64,000 nt of DNA from Bradyrhizobium nanningense (GCF_004114535.1 NZ_LBJC01000020.1:516103-580102); one strand, 5' to 3'; counted from the first letter of the stretch, positions 9,401 through 20,384 are shown. Numbers and translations: made by a program. The notes: generated from the letters alone by a model not told the origin.

Positions 9401-10033
9401 ATGAACATTGCCGTGTCCCCGACTGCGGAAGTGCCTTCTGCTCGCGCCCAAGTGCAGTGGAGCCGTCGTTGGGAAAGTGAACTTCAGCTCTCCGATCATG
9501 CCGAGCTCGCGGAGTTCTTCCGCAAGAGCTACGGACCGACGGGTTCGTTCAATGCGCAGCCGTTTGAGGGGAACCGAAGTTGGGCCGGCGCAAGACCCGA
9601 GCTCCGCGTAATTGGTTACGACGCGCTCGGGGTAGCGGCTCACATCGGGCTACTGCGCCGCTTCATCAACGTTGGTGGAGCCGATCTCCTTGTGGCCGAG
9701 CTGGGGTTATATGCGGTGCGCCCGGATCTCGAGGGTCACGGGATAAGCCACGCAATGCGCGTGATGTATCCCGCACTGCAGGAGCTGGGTGTTCCATTCG
9801 CCTTTGGCGCGGTTCGCTCGGCGCTTGAAAAACATTTGACCCGACTGGTCGAAAGGCAGGGGCTCGCCACCCTGATGCGTGGCATTCGCGTCCGCTCCAC
9901 CCTGCCGGACGTCTATCCAAATTTATCGCCGACGCGCATCGAAGACGTGATTGTCGTGGTGTTTCCGGTCGGACGCTCGATAAGCGAATGGCCGGCCGGG
10001 ACTGTCATCGATCGGAACGGGCCTGAGTTGTGA
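9401..10033 (+). CDS. nodA: NodA, N-acyltransferase of Nod-factor synthesis
   Basis: NodA transfers a fatty acyl chain from acyl carrier protein to the free amino group of the de-N-acetylated chitin oligomer. The 210-residue product starts at the ATG at 9401 ([20 protein letters not shown]), the usual Bradyrhizobium start; the open frame extends 14 codons upstream to a GTG that lacks support. Landmarks are [35 protein letters not shown] and the C-terminus [12 protein letters not shown]. The stop overlaps the nodB GTG, indicating translational coupling. Confidence 0.97.
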   Translation: MNIAVSPTAEVPSARAQVQWSRRWESELQLSDHAELAEFFRKSYGPTGSFNAQPFEGNRSWAGARPELRVIGYDALGVAAHIGLLRRFINVGGADLLVAELGLYAVRPDLEGHGISHAMRVMYPALQELGVPFAFGAVRSALEKHLTRLVERQGLATLMRGIRVRSTLPDVYPNLSPTRIEDVIVVVFPVGRSISEWPAGTVIDRNGPEL

Positions 10034-10689
10034 CAGAGCGTTCTACCCTATCTATTGTCCGCTGCGACTACGCTGACGCGGGCGAAAGTCGAGCTGTCTA
10101 TTTGACCTTTGACGATGGGCCAAATCCATTTTGTACGCCAGGGGTGCTCGATGTGCTGGCGCAACATCGGGTCCCCGCGACATTCTTCGTCATCGGGACG
10201 TACGCTACGGAGCATCCTGAACTCATCCGACGAATGATTGCGGAAGGGCATGAGGTTGCGAACCATACGATGACCCATCCTGATCTATCCAGATGCGGAC
10301 CTGCGGAGTTACACGACGAGGTGCTGACGGCGAGCGAGGCCATCCGTCTGGCGTGCCGGAAGGCCTCGCCCAGGCATATGCGAGCGCCTTACGGCAAATG
10401 GACGCAAGAGGTGCTCGCAATGGCGGCGAGCGCTGGTCTCACGGCTCTGCACTGGTCGGTCGACCCTAGAGATTGGTCCCGCCCCGGGGTTGATACAATT
10501 GTGAATACGGTACTGGCGAACGTTCGCCCGGGTGCAATTGTGCTCCTGCACGACGGATATCCTCCCGATGAGGAGAGACTGTGCGGTGATGCCACGCTGC
10601 GCGATCAGACCAAGACGGCGCTGGCATATCTGATTCCCGCACTGCAACGGCGCGGGTTTGTAATCCGTCCACTCCCTCAACTCCACTGA
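10030..10689 (+). CDS. nodB: NodB, chitooligosaccharide deacetylase
   Basis: NodB removes the N-acetyl group from the non-reducing end of the chitin oligomer. It is a 219-residue carbohydrate esterase family 4 protein: the metal-binding TFDDGPN lies at residues 26-32 (catalytic Asp28, metal-binding Asp29) and the H-x3-H pair at His79/His83 (ANHTMTHPD). A later RAPYGKW motif is also as expected. It starts at a GTG overlapping the nodA stop. Length is normal. Confidence 0.97.
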   Translation: MTERSTLSIVRCDYADAGESRAVYLTFDDGPNPFCTPGVLDVLAQHRVPATFFVIGTYATEHPELIRRMIAEGHEVANHTMTHPDLSRCGPAELHDEVLTASEAIRLACRKASPRHMRAPYGKWTQEVLAMAASAGLTALHWSVDPRDWSRPGVDTIVNTVLANVRPGAIVLLHDGYPPDEERLCGDATLRDQTKTALAYLIPALQRRGFVIRPLPQLH

Positions 10690-10704
10690 AAAAAACGACA
10701 CCCC

Positions 10705-12078
10705 ATGGACCTGCTCGCGACAACCAGTGCTGCCGCCGTTTCATCTTATGCGCTCCTCTCGACTATCTATAAGAGCGTGCAAGCGCTGTATGCCCAGCCG
10801 GCGATCGACTCATCGTTGGACGACCTTGGACAAGCAGAGGTGGTCCTTCCTGCTGTGGACGTCATCGTACCGTGCTTCAACGAGGATCCAAACACACTCG
10901 CCGAATGTCTGGAGTCGATTGCCAGTCAAGACTACGCCGGAAAGATACAGGTCTATGTAGTCGATGACGGATCGGCAAACCGCGACGTTGTCGCTCCTGT
11001 GCACCAGATATATGCGAGCGATCCGAGATTCAGTTTCATCTTGTTGGCAAGCAACGTGGGAAAGCGCAAGGCGCAGATCGCAGCAATACGCAGCTCATCC
11101 GGTGATCTGGTTCTCAACGTCGATTCCGATACGATACTTGCGGCCGACGTCGTCACGAAGCTTGTATTGAAGATGCATGACCCGGCAATCGGTGCGGCCA
11201 TGGGTCAGCTGATAGCAAGCAATCGCAACCAGACCTGGCTGACCAGGCTGATCGACATGGAATATTGGCTCGCGTGCAACGAAGAGCGCGCGGCACAGGC
11301 GCGCTTCGGTGCCGTCATGTGTTGCTGCGGCCCATGTGCCATGTATCGGCGGTCCGCACTCACCATGCTTCTTGATCAATATGAAGCCCAATTCTTTCGT
11401 GGGAAGCCGAGCGATTTCGGCGAAGACCGCCACCTAACGATACTCATGCTCAAGGCGGGGTTTCGAACCGAATACGTTCCGGACGCGATAGCAGCCACAG
11501 TCGTCCCGCACAGTCTTCGGCCATATCTACGACAGCAACTCCGCTGGGCGCGCAGTACCTTTCGAGATACGTTTCTTGCTTGGCGCCTGCTGCCAGAGCT
11601 CGATGGTTATTTGACGCTAGACGTTATCGGGCAAAATCTCGGCCCATTGCTCCTCGCCATTTCATCACTTGCTGCGCTCGCACAGCTCCTGATCGACGGC
11701 TCTATACCCTGGTGGACCGGATTGACGATTGCTGCAATGACTATGGTCCGGTGCAGTGTGGCAGCGCTTCGTGCTCGCGAGCTGCGGTTCATCGGCTTCT
11801 CGCTCCACACACCGATCAATATCTTTCTCTTACTGCCTTTGAAGGCCTATGCGCTTTGTACATTGAGTAATAGCGATTGGCTATCGCGAAAAGTCACCGA
11901 TGTGCCGGCGGAAGAGGAGAAACAGCGTGTCATTCTGCACCCTAATGCCGGACGAGGTGCGGCTGGTGTGGGGGTGGCGCCTGCTCCTATTCGTACGGCG
12001 CCGTTATCGCAGCCTCCGTCGAGCCTGGCGGCGACGGAGAGTGTTTCCGGTCGCGATCGTTCGACTGTCTACAAATAG
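10705..12078 (+). CDS. nodC: NodC, N-acetylglucosaminyltransferase (chitin oligosaccharide synthase)
   Basis: NodC builds the chitin backbone from UDP-GlcNAc at the inner membrane. The 457-residue protein is a family 2 glycosyltransferase with VDVIVPCFNED, the YVVDDGS and LNVDSDT acidic motifs, GEDRHLT and the processivity motif QQLRWARST. A hydrophobic N-terminus and several C-terminal membrane helices (LGPLLLAISSLAALAQLL, then TPINIFLLLPLKAYAL) anchor it. The C-terminal tail is low-complexity and somewhat shorter than in other Bradyrhizobium copies (about 485 residues). It lies 15 bases after nodB in the same operon. Confidence 0.96.
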   Translation: MDLLATTSAAAVSSYALLSTIYKSVQALYAQPAIDSSLDDLGQAEVVLPAVDVIVPCFNEDPNTLAECLESIASQDYAGKIQVYVVDDGSANRDVVAPVHQIYASDPRFSFILLASNVGKRKAQIAAIRSSSGDLVLNVDSDTILAADVVTKLVLKMHDPAIGAAMGQLIASNRNQTWLTRLIDMEYWLACNEERAAQARFGAVMCCCGPCAMYRRSALTMLLDQYEAQFFRGKPSDFGEDRHLTILMLKAGFRTEYVPDAIAATVVPHSLRPYLRQQLRWARSTFRDTFLAWRLLPELDGYLTLDVIGQNLGPLLLAISSLAALAQLLIDGSIPWWTGLTIAAMTMVRCSVAALRARELRFIGFSLHTPINIFLLLPLKAYALCTLSNSDWLSRKVTDVPAEEEKQRVILHPNAGRGAAGVGVAPAPIRTAPLSQPPSSLAATESVSGRDRSTVYK

Positions 12079-12089
12079 GTGGTCGGCTC

Positions 12090-12719
12090 ATGACTCAGGA
12101 CGCAAACCATCAACTATTAGAGCGAGAGTTGGCTGTCGACGACCCATGGTGCCTCGACACTAGTGCGTTCGAGCAGGAGCGATACGCGCAAATGCTCCGG
12201 ATGTCGCGTTGCAACGGAGATGCGGGGTCTGCCCTCGAGGTCGGATGTGCAGCCGGTGCATTCACCGAGATGCTGGCGCCGCTATGCGTGCGACTTACGG
12301 TCGTGGATGTCATGCCGCAGGCAATCGAGCGAGCGCGACTGCGGACTGGGAAGTGGTCACATATTACTTGGGTCGCCTGCGACATTCAGCGGTTCTCGAC
12401 CACTGAGCAATTCGATTTGATTGTCGTGGCCGAGGTTCTTTATTACCTCAAGGACGTGGTCGAGATGCATGCGGCTATCCGCAACCTAGTGAGTATGCTT
12501 GCGCCAAGTGGCACTCTCATTTTCGGGTCTGCGCGCGATGAAATATGTCAACGCTGGGGGCATGCTGCTGGTGCCGAAACGGTGATCACTCTCTTCAAGG
12601 AGAGCCTGTCGGAGATCGAGCGTCGGCACTGCCGCACCGGGTCGGCGAACGAAGACTGTTTGATCGTCCGGTTTCGGAAGCCGAGCGACCCCTCAGAACA
12701 ATCAAACGTTGGCCATTAG
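12090..12719 (+). CDS. nodS: NodS, SAM-dependent N-methyltransferase of Nod factors
   Basis: NodS methylates the amino nitrogen of the deacetylated non-reducing sugar. The 209-residue protein has the class I methyltransferase motif I (ALEVGCAAGAFTEML, about residues 49-63), motif II region LTVVDVMPQAIERAR and the acidic FDLIVVAEVLYYL. It begins 11 bases after nodC and ends just before nodU. Its length is normal for NodS. Confidence 0.94.
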   Translation: MTQDANHQLLERELAVDDPWCLDTSAFEQERYAQMLRMSRCNGDAGSALEVGCAAGAFTEMLAPLCVRLTVVDVMPQAIERARLRTGKWSHITWVACDIQRFSTTEQFDLIVVAEVLYYLKDVVEMHAAIRNLVSMLAPSGTLIFGSARDEICQRWGHAAGAETVITLFKESLSEIERRHCRTGSANEDCLIVRFRKPSDPSEQSNVGH

Positions 12720-12732
12720 GCCAGGAGGACGT

Positions 12733-14442
12733 ATGCGCATCTGCGGAATAAAGTTGACACATGACGGAGCAATTGCTGTCGTCGAGGACGGTCGGCTTCT
12801 TTTTTGCGTCGAGCAAGAGAAGCGCGGCAACAGTCCACGCTATCAGTCCGTCGACAATCTCGATGCAGTCGTGCGCGCCTTGGCGGAGCATGGCCTGGAT
12901 CCGCGCGACATCGATCAGTTCGTGATTGATGGCTGGGACGGGGAGAATGAATCGCAGTTCCAGCTCCTAAGCGGAGAGTTGCCGGTCGCGCTAAAAGGCG
13001 CGCCATATGTCGAGCGTCATGCTGAGGGCCTCCTCGATTCCGTCGACGGCTTTGGCCTCATCCTCGAAGGCGAGGAGTTTCCATATAAGAGCTACCCGCA
13101 TGTCACGGGCCACGTCGCGTCAGCATATAGCACCAGTCCCTTCGCCAGCGCGGGGAAACCCGCGTTCTGTCTGGTATGGGACGGCTGTATCTTTCCACGC
13201 CTTTACTATGTCGAACCTCAGGGGGCGCGGCTCATCGGATCGCTGTTTCCGATGATTGGCCATGCCTATGCTGCCGCGGGCCTTCACTTCGGGCCATACC
13301 GGCAGCCGAACCGCTCCAGTTGGGATTTGGGCATTGCTGGCAAGCTGATGGCCTACATCGCGCTTGGCTCCGTGGACGAAAGCATCGTGGAAGTGTTCCA
13401 GGAGCTTTATGAAACGCGGTTGGCGGCTGACACGGAGCAGGCCCGTCGCTACCGCGAAAACATCAACAATGCGGAAGCGTCCCTTGCAGCCATTCACGAC
13501 TTCTTCGAGGCAAGCGCATTGCGCCTGACGGCCAAGCGCGCGGAAGACGTCCTTGCGTCCTTTCATGTGTTCTTGGAACGTCTTCTTGTTAAGGAAATCG
13601 CGATGGTTCTGCTGCGGTACTCGTCGCTTCCGGGAGCGCGAAATCTCTGCATCGCCGGAGGTTGCGGTCTCAATATCAAATGGAATAGCGCGCTTCGCGC
13701 GACGGGACTGTTCGATGATGTCTGGGTGCCGCCGTTTCCGAATGACAGCGGCTCGGCAATCGGGGCGGCGTGCGGCGCTATGGCAGCGCAGGATGGCTTC
13801 GGGCCGTTGGAATGGTCAGTTTACAATGGTCCGGCCTTGCAGGAGAGCGAGGTTCCGCCGGACTGGGAGGCGGCACCCTGCAGTCTGCGTGAACTTGCGT
13901 CGATTCTTGCCGACAACAAGCCCGTCATCTTTCTTTCCGGGTGTGCCGAGCTTGGGCCGCGGGCCCTGGGGGGTAGAAGCATTCTTGCAGCGCCGACGTG
14001 CTCGGCAATGAAGGATCATCTCAACGACATCAAGCGTCGCGAGCACTTCCGGCCCGTGGCGCCGATCTGTCTGGAAGATCGGGCGCCGGAGATCTTCAGC
14101 CCGGGGACGCCAGATCCTTACATGCTGTTCGATCACCAGACCCGGGCGAATTGGCGCGACAGGGTCCCCGCGGTGGTCCATCTTGACGGCTCGGCGCGGC
14201 TGCAGACAATTTCCCGCAACTCTCCTCACAAAGTTGCTGCGCTTCTCGTCGAATTTGAGCAACTCACGGGCATTCCGCTGCTCTGCAACACGAGCGCAAA
14301 CCTCCACGGACGCGGCTTTTTCCCGGACGCTGCGGCGGCCTGCCAATGGGGGCTTGTCGAGCATGTCTGGTGCGAAGGCATCCTCTGGAGCAAAACGTTC
14401 GTCAAGATACCGTCGTCCACGGAACGACTTCTGTCAGCCTAA
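12733..14442 (+). CDS. nodU: NodU, 6-O-carbamoyltransferase of Nod factors
   Basis: NodU uses carbamoyl phosphate to carbamoylate the non-reducing residue of the Nod factor. I start it at the ATG at 12733, which has a strong AGGAGG 5 bases upstream; the frame extends to 12709 but without support. The 569-residue product shows the NodU/HypF-type carbamoyltransferase fold: [20 protein letters not shown] at the N-terminus, [14 protein letters not shown], and the C-terminal [14 protein letters not shown] and [12 protein letters not shown]. It overlaps the end of the nodS region closely and precedes nodI by one base. Confidence 0.95.
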   Translation: MRICGIKLTHDGAIAVVEDGRLLFCVEQEKRGNSPRYQSVDNLDAVVRALAEHGLDPRDIDQFVIDGWDGENESQFQLLSGELPVALKGAPYVERHAEGLLDSVDGFGLILEGEEFPYKSYPHVTGHVASAYSTSPFASAGKPAFCLVWDGCIFPRLYYVEPQGARLIGSLFPMIGHAYAAAGLHFGPYRQPNRSSWDLGIAGKLMAYIALGSVDESIVEVFQELYETRLAADTEQARRYRENINNAEASLAAIHDFFEASALRLTAKRAEDVLASFHVFLERLLVKEIAMVLLRYSSLPGARNLCIAGGCGLNIKWNSALRATGLFDDVWVPPFPNDSGSAIGAACGAMAAQDGFGPLEWSVYNGPALQESEVPPDWEAAPCSLRELASILADNKPVIFLSGCAELGPRALGGRSILAAPTCSAMKDHLNDIKRREHFRPVAPICLEDRAPEIFSPGTPDPYMLFDHQTRANWRDRVPAVVHLDGSARLQTISRNSPHKVAALLVEFEQLTGIPLLCNTSANLHGRGFFPDAAAACQWGLVEHVWCEGILWSKTFVKIPSSTERLLSA

Positions 14443-14443
14443 G

Positions 14444-15364
14444 ATGAACATGTCCACTGTGGCAATCGACTTTTCCGGCGTGAAAAAGTCATTTGGCGAC
14501 AAGCTCATCGTCAACGACTTGTCGTTCTCGGTTGCGCGCGGAGAGTGCTTCGGACTGCTGGGGCCCAATGGAGCTGGCAAAAGCACGATTGCACGCATGC
14601 TCCTCGGCATGATTTCGCCCGACGTTGGCGAGATTACAGTCCTCGATGAGCCTGTGCCTTCCCGCGCTCGTGCGGCGCGTGTGCGCGTCGGCGTGGTGCC
14701 GCAGTTCGATAATCTTGAAAATGAGTTCACGGTACTAGAGAATTTGCTTGTGTTTGGCCGCTATTTCGGCATGAGCGCTCGCAAGATCGAGGCGGTTGCG
14801 CCCTCGTTGCTCGAGTTTGCGCGCCTTGAGGCCAAAGCGGACGTGCGCGTCTCCAAGTTGTCCGGTGGCATGAAGCGGCGGCTGACGCTGGCGCGTGCCC
14901 TGATTAATGATCCGCATTTACTCGTGATGGACGAGCCGACGACTGGTCTGGATCCGCATGCACGTCACCTGATTTGGGAGCGCCTGCGGGTTCTGCTTGC
15001 ACGTGGCAAGACGATCCTCTTGACCACCCACTTCATGGAAGAAGCCGAACGCCTGTGCGACCGGCTATGCGTGCTTGAGAGTGGATGTAAAATCGCCGAA
15101 GGCAAGCCAGACGCTTTGATCGACGAACATATTGGCTGCAACGTGCTCGAAATCTATGGCGGTGATCTACATCAACTCCAAGAGCTGATCAGGCCTTATG
15201 CGCGGCACATCGAAGTCAGTGGTGAGACGCTTTTCTGCTACGCGCAATATCCGGAGCAAGTCTGCGTGCATTTGCGCGGGCGAGCGGGCCTTCGCGTTCT
15301 GCAGCGCCCCCCGAACCTCGAAGACGTGTTTTTGCGGTTGACCGGGCGCGAGATGGAGAAATGA
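14444..15364 (+). CDS. nodI: NodI, ATP-binding subunit of the Nod-factor exporter
   Basis: NodI powers export of lipochitooligosaccharides with NodJ. The product, started at the ATG at 14444 (one base after the nodU stop), has 306 residues, the usual NodI length; a longer frame reading upstream through nodU is spurious. It has Walker [10 protein letters not shown] at residues 40-48, the ABC signature [12 protein letters not shown], Walker [14 protein letters not shown] and the H-loop [10 protein letters not shown] second ATG two codons downstream is possible. Confidence 0.95.
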   Translation: MNMSTVAIDFSGVKKSFGDKLIVNDLSFSVARGECFGLLGPNGAGKSTIARMLLGMISPDVGEITVLDEPVPSRARAARVRVGVVPQFDNLENEFTVLENLLVFGRYFGMSARKIEAVAPSLLEFARLEAKADVRVSKLSGGMKRRLTLARALINDPHLLVMDEPTTGLDPHARHLIWERLRVLLARGKTILLTTHFMEEAERLCDRLCVLESGCKIAEGKPDALIDEHIGCNVLEIYGGDLHQLQELIRPYARHIEVSGETLFCYAQYPEQVCVHLRGRAGLRVLQRPPNLEDVFLRLTGREMEK

Positions 15365-15367
15365 GCA

Positions 15368-16156
15368 ATGAATGAGAGTTATGCGTCGGTGATGCCGGCT
15401 AACGCTTACAACTGGATCGCGGTATGGCGACGAAACTTCATGGCATGGAGGAAAGTCGCGCTTGCATCGATTCTCGGCAATCTCGCAGACCCCATAACCA
15501 ATCTGTTTGGTCTTGGCTTTGGCCTCGGACTCATCGTGGGACAAGTTGAGGGAACTTCGTACATTGCTTTTTTGGCAGCGGGTATGGTCGCGGTCAGCGC
15601 GATGACATCCGCGACCTTTGAAACGCTATATGCAGCCTTTGCTCGCATGGACGCCAAGCGCACTTGGGAAGCAATCCTTTCTACTCAGCTCACGCTTGGC
15701 GATATCGTCCTGGGTGAACTGGTGTGGGCGGCCAGTAAGTCCGTTCTGGCCGGAACAGCGATCGGAATCGTCGCCGCCACGATGGGCTATACGTCATGGC
15801 CGTCCATTCTGTATGCGATGCCCACAATCGCCCTTACTGGCCTCGTATTCTCGAGCCTTGCGATGGTCGTCATATCTCTCGCACCAAGTTACGATTACTT
15901 CGTGTTCTACCAGACACTTGTCCTCACTCCTATGGTGTTCTTGTGTGGCGTGGTCTTTCCGACGAGCCAACTGCCCGGTTCATTTCAGCACGCTGCCGCC
16001 ATGCTGCCGCTCGCACATTCGGTCGACCTTATTCGTCCAGCGATGCTTGAGCGCGGCGCCGACAGTGCTGCCCTGCACGTAGGTGCGCTCTGCGTATACG
16101 CGGTCTTGCCCTTTTTCGCGTCGACAGCGCTATTTCAGCGCCGGCTTCTGCGTTGA
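15368..16156 (+). CDS. nodJ: NodJ, membrane subunit of the Nod-factor exporter
   Basis: A 262-residue ABC-2-type permease partnering NodI. About six hydrophobic helices are visible, for example [49 protein letters not shown], and [20 protein letters not shown] with the family signature FPTSQLPG after it. It starts 3 bases after the nodI stop. The next canonical genes in B. japonicum, nolM and nolN, are not recognisable downstream. Confidence 0.94.
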   Translation: MNESYASVMPANAYNWIAVWRRNFMAWRKVALASILGNLADPITNLFGLGFGLGLIVGQVEGTSYIAFLAAGMVAVSAMTSATFETLYAAFARMDAKRTWEAILSTQLTLGDIVLGELVWAASKSVLAGTAIGIVAATMGYTSWPSILYAMPTIALTGLVFSSLAMVVISLAPSYDYFVFYQTLVLTPMVFLCGVVFPTSQLPGSFQHAAAMLPLAHSVDLIRPAMLERGADSAALHVGALCVYAVLPFFASTALFQRRLLR

Positions 16157-16480
16157 CATGACATGAGCGAAACGGAGAAGGTCGAATCAATGCAGTGTCA
16201 TGGTAGGTACCGCGGTAGCTCGCGAGTGACCTGGTCTGTGACAGCTTCTGCAATGACCTTAAGAAGCCACGATCGACCCAGCTCTACGGCCGCCTGTTCG
16301 GCCGATCGGTGTCGGACGTCAGCACCCTTATTTATGAGCTCCTGTCGCTCGGCGCCGAGACGGACCTTACAAAGTCGTGTTGTGCTGTCTGGCTTTCGCA
16401 CCTGCGGAGCGTGACAGTACAGGTTAGATCGGTGGGACGGTGCAGTTTGGCCTTCCCGCCATGGCTAGTTGGAGAACGCA
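16157..16480. other. nodJ-nolO gap, no recognisable nolM or nolN
   Basis: In B. japonicum this position holds nolM and nolN. Here about 320 bases separate nodJ from nolO and contain only short competing frames on both strands. A plus-strand fragment near 16270-16380 reads RLFGRSVSDVSTLIYELLSL and looks like a decayed coding remnant, but I cannot name it. Confidence 0.4.
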
Positions 16481-18508
16481 ATGTTGTGCCTGGGACTGAG
16501 TGGCGGCCTTGACAGAATCTATGAAAGCTCTCCGGAGCTGCCGAATACATTTCTTCACGATGGCGCTGCGGTTCTTGTGCAGGATGGCCGCGTAATTGCT
16601 GCTGTCGAAGAGGAGCGCCTCAACCGCATCAAGCACTCCAACAAGTTCCCTAGCAATTCGATCCGGTACTGCCTTTCTACCGCAGGAGTCGAGCTCGGGG
16701 ACATCGACCGTATCGCGTTCTACGCGACTGAAGCCTACTGCAAAACCATGCTCGAGCGCCTTTCTGTTTCTCAGCCCGTTCCGTTGGACGCCAAACTGTT
16801 GCTGCAGCAGCTGCTGGCACGGGAGTTCGGGGCTGAGATCGATTCGTCCCGGCTTTCCTTCGTGAATCACCACGAAGCACATGCCGTGAGCGCGTTTGCC
16901 ATGTCCGGGTTCGAGCAAAGTCTCGTCTTTGCGATCGACGGAGGTGGAGATTTTCTCTCAGGCTTATTGGCGGTAGGGTCTGGCACCGAAATTGCGGAAC
17001 TTGTAAGTTTCCCGGAACATAACTCCTTGGGGCTGCTCTATCTTGAGACGATCCGATATCTCGGCTACGGGATGTTCGACGAATACAAAGTGATGGGGCT
17101 CGCACCGTATGGTGATCCCGATCGCTATCGCGAACTGTTCGCGCAGTTCTACGAGCTGTTGGACAGCGGTGGCTATCGCGTTCACCTGGACCGAATCGGA
17201 CCGGCCCTGGTCCGCAACATCCAAGTGCGGCGAAAGGGAATGCCATTCACCCAACAGCATCGAGATGTCAGCGCGTCGCTGCAGGAAGCACTGGAGCGGA
17301 TCGTCCTTCACACCCTGCGGCACCATCGTGAAGCGACAGGCATGAAACGCTTGTGCCTAGCTGGCGGGGTGGCCCATAATTGCTCGCTCAATGGTAAGCT
17401 GCTTTATTCCGGACTATTTGACGACATCTTTGTTCAACCAGCGGCGCACGACGCTGGTTGCGCACTCGGCGCTGCATTAATGGTATCAAATGAGCTAGGT
17501 AGGCCAGCGCCGCGCGTGCGACTGCCGGACGTTTATTGGGGGCCCGATCTGGGGAACGAGCAAGCCGTAGAGCTTGAGCTCAACGCATGGTCAGGCCATC
17601 TCGACATTCAACGCAGTGATGACATAGCATCCAGTGCGGCAGACTTGATGGCAAATGGCGCTGTAATCGGCTGGGTTCAGGGCCGCTCTGAATTCGGCCC
17701 ACGTGCGCTTGGTAACCGAAGCATTCTTGCCGACCCGCGTCCTGCGGAGAACAAGGACCGCATCAACGCGATGGTCAAGAAGCGGGAGGGCTATCGCCCC
17801 TTTGCGCCATCTGTACTGGAGGAAGATGCGAGCGAGTTCTTTGAGCTCCCGGACGGCGCGTGGCAGCTCCCCTTCATGAACTTCGTGGTTCGTGTGCGTG
17901 AAGCCAAGCGTAACGTGCTCGGTGCGATCACGCACGTTGATGGGACGGCTCGGCTGCAGACCGTATCGCGCAAGACAAACCCCGCCTACTGGGATGTAAT
18001 TAATGCGTTCAAGAAGCGAACGGGCATTCCGATTCTTCTAAATACCTCATTTAACAACAATGCCGAACCGATCGTGCAGTCCGTGTCGGACGCGATCACC
18101 ACGTTCTTGACGACTGACCTGGACGGACTTGTTGTTGGGCCGTTCCTCGTCAGGAAGCGACCAACATCACTGGAGGATTGGAGTGCGCTAGGCGTTTCAT
18201 TGCCGCCGTATGCATCCCTTCATCGTGTTCGCTCCCACACAGCGCCAGATCGTCAGGACACGGTCTGCGAGATCCGCACGGGACATTCCGCCCACTCGAG
18301 TATGCGTATCTCACCTGAGCTTTTCGAGATGTTGATGCGAATCGAGGGCGAGGCGTCGCTCGGGTGGCTTTTCGAACCAGCCATGCTGGACCAGGCCAAG
18401 CGTGAAGATCTTGTGAAGGAATTGCGGCTCGTATGGGAACGGCGGTGCATTCGCCTGCATCCGCCGCGCGCGGCTTGCGGCCACAATGAAGTGCAAAGCG
18501 GAACATAG
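16481..18508 (+). CDS. nolO: NolO, Nod-factor carbamoyltransferase
   Basis: NolO is a NodU-related carbamoyltransferase that in rhizobia carbamoylates O-3 or O-4 of the non-reducing residue. I start it at the ATG at 16481, with GGAG 9 bases upstream; the frame opens at a TTG at 16469. The 675-residue protein has the family core: LHDGAAVLVQDGRVIAAVEE, FAIDGGGDFLS, LCLAGGVAHNCSLNGKLL, EFGPRALGNRSILADPR and YRPFAPSVLEED. It is longer than NodU because of an extra C-terminal domain of about 100 residues. It probably remains in the nod operon despite the gap before it. Confidence 0.93.
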   Translation: MLCLGLSGGLDRIYESSPELPNTFLHDGAAVLVQDGRVIAAVEEERLNRIKHSNKFPSNSIRYCLSTAGVELGDIDRIAFYATEAYCKTMLERLSVSQPVPLDAKLLLQQLLAREFGAEIDSSRLSFVNHHEAHAVSAFAMSGFEQSLVFAIDGGGDFLSGLLAVGSGTEIAELVSFPEHNSLGLLYLETIRYLGYGMFDEYKVMGLAPYGDPDRYRELFAQFYELLDSGGYRVHLDRIGPALVRNIQVRRKGMPFTQQHRDVSASLQEALERIVLHTLRHHREATGMKRLCLAGGVAHNCSLNGKLLYSGLFDDIFVQPAAHDAGCALGAALMVSNELGRPAPRVRLPDVYWGPDLGNEQAVELELNAWSGHLDIQRSDDIASSAADLMANGAVIGWVQGRSEFGPRALGNRSILADPRPAENKDRINAMVKKREGYRPFAPSVLEEDASEFFELPDGAWQLPFMNFVVRVREAKRNVLGAITHVDGTARLQTVSRKTNPAYWDVINAFKKRTGIPILLNTSFNNNAEPIVQSVSDAITTFLTTDLDGLVVGPFLVRKRPTSLEDWSALGVSLPPYASLHRVRSHTAPDRQDTVCEIRTGHSAHSSMRISPELFEMLMRIEGEASLGWLFEPAMLDQAKREDLVKELRLVWERRCIRLHPPRAACGHNEVQSGT

Positions 18509-18801
18509 CCGTAAGTCATGAGCACGGCTATGCCTATGCGTGTATGTGAGGGGACCAGGCCATCCGATGCACAGCGGGCCATTGGGCGTCTGGACTTCGG
18601 GCTGGTCGATGCAACACCGCTGAAGAAAGTACGGAAAGTATTGAGAGAACGCGGTTCAGCACGGATAACCCCGCTATGAAGTTCTACCGACGCAGCTCGC
18701 CGGTACTGCGATCGCAGGCCCTGACGTCGGGCGAGAAGATGCCCGAGATGTCTGTGTTGACATCTCGTGTCCAACCAGGAGCGCACGAAAAGGCAAGGCA
18801 G

Positions 18802-19788
18802 ATGGGTAGCGATTTGAGGAAGGATCGGTTCGTCGTGTCCCGGCGACGTACGGGGTTCGGCGACTGTCTGTGGTCACTGGCGGCAGCCTGGCGTTTTGCA
18901 AAGCAGACAGGACGGACGCTAGCCATTGATTGGCGGGGATCTTGTTATCTTGATGAACCATTCACCAATGCCTTTCCAGTTTTCTTCGAACCGGTTGATG
19001 ACATTGCAGGTGTGCAGATAATTTGCGATGACGACATCAATCAACGTTCGTTTCCGGGCCCATTCTTTCCGGCATGGTGGAATAAGCCATCTATCGATTG
19101 CGTCTATCGCCCGGACGAGCAGATTTTCCGGGAACGCGACCAACTCGATCAACTATTCCAAAGTCAGAGAGATAGCGACGCTAACACGGTTGTCTGTGAT
19201 GCCTGCCTGATGTGGCGCTGCGATCAGGAGGCGGAACGAGAAATCTTCCGGAGTATCAAGCCGCGACCTGAAATTCAGGCTCGGATTGATGCTATCTACC
19301 GCGAGCACTTTGAGCCGTACAGCGTCATCGGCATTCATGTCCGGCATGGCAACGGCGAAGATATTATGGGGCATGCTCCTTACTGGGCTGACGCGGAGCG
19401 CGCCTTGCAGCAGGTCTGTAATGCCATTGATAAGGCCAGGGGTTTGCGCCACGCAAAACCTGTGAGGGCGTTCCTGTGCACGGACAGCACGTTCGTCCTT
19501 GAGCAGGTTTCGGCTAAATTCCCTGATGTTTTCGCGATCCCAAAGCAATTCCAGGCCCCTCAAGCCGGCCCATTGCACAATCCGGCCCTCGGAGCCGAAG
19601 GTGGCTTTGCTGCCCTCACCGAGATGTATCTCCTAGCCCGCTGCGACACCGTGATCCGTTTTCCCCCGACGAGCGCCTTCACGCGCTATGCGCGTCTTTT
19701 CGCCCCACGCGTTATAGAATTCGATTTGAACGATCCGGGCCGCTTGATCCTCATTGAGGAAGACTCGCAAGAGCTCATGGCTTTATGA
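18802..19788 (+). CDS. nodZ: NodZ, alpha-1,6-fucosyltransferase of Nod factors
   Basis: NodZ adds fucose from GDP-fucose to C-6 of the reducing GlcNAc. Landmarks are RFVVSRRRTGFGDCLWSLA at the start, IGIHVRHGNGEDIMG (nucleotide-sugar site) and IRFPPTSAFTRYARL near the end. I place the start at the ATG at 18802 because the protein then has 328 residues and begins like known NodZ proteins. The same frame is open back to an ATG at 18676, giving a 42-residue extension with no family counterpart. The 290 bases between nolO and this start hold no other gene. Confidence 0.93.
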   Translation: MGSDLRKDRFVVSRRRTGFGDCLWSLAAAWRFAKQTGRTLAIDWRGSCYLDEPFTNAFPVFFEPVDDIAGVQIICDDDINQRSFPGPFFPAWWNKPSIDCVYRPDEQIFRERDQLDQLFQSQRDSDANTVVCDACLMWRCDQEAEREIFRSIKPRPEIQARIDAIYREHFEPYSVIGIHVRHGNGEDIMGHAPYWADAERALQQVCNAIDKARGLRHAKPVRAFLCTDSTFVLEQVSAKFPDVFAIPKQFQAPQAGPLHNPALGAEGGFAALTEMYLLARCDTVIRFPPTSAFTRYARLFAPRVIEFDLNDPGRLILIEEDSQELMAL

Positions 19789-20384
19789 AAGTCGCAGACC
19801 CGCTTGATCGATCTGTCAGCCGCTCTGTACATCCAAGAGTGCTGGAAGATCTTTCCGTGCGACGATTTTTCTGCCCGTGTTGCAGTTGCCGCAAACTTTC
19901 AGCGGCGAAGAGAACGAAGCGGGGGGCGGACGCCCTCGGCTGAGGCGCGACTTCGACAAGAACGGCCCTAAACTGCTGCTTCAGCAAAGGAGGAGCACGT
20001 CGTCGTCTTCTTTTCGGGCGGGCCACAAATGGAAGCTAATCGGCGCTCAATCACGGATGAACATTTCAGCACGCCAGCTCGTGTTTGGAACCGACACGCC
20101 CGATCCCAGTGCTGCTCAGAGCATCGCGCGATAAATCAAAATCGACCGCCTGCCGAATCTAACGTGCAAGCCTGGTACGTCAGTTTTTCCCGAGCGATCT
20201 TTGACCTCGACGAGAGGTGCCGGCCAGCCGCAGGCTCGTACGGCTGCGCGATCAAGAGAGCGAACGCGGCTGGTCGCCCTTTCATGAAGGAGGCGAGTGT
20301 GCTCGCAAACTTACGTAGCGAATTCACCATCGCTGTCGGAAAGCTCACCGCCGCTGTCTTGAATCCGCCAAGCATTCCGCGTGC
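19789..20384. other. intergenic between nodZ and fixR
   Basis: About 600 bases with no supported gene. A minus-strand 79-codon frame (20136-20375) exists, but I see no start signal or family resemblance. Confidence 0.5.

Noticed and set aside
11880..12078. Truncation of nodC at its C-terminus
   Set aside because: The protein is about 28 residues shorter than some relatives, but the missing part is a variable low-complexity tail; all catalytic and membrane parts are complete.
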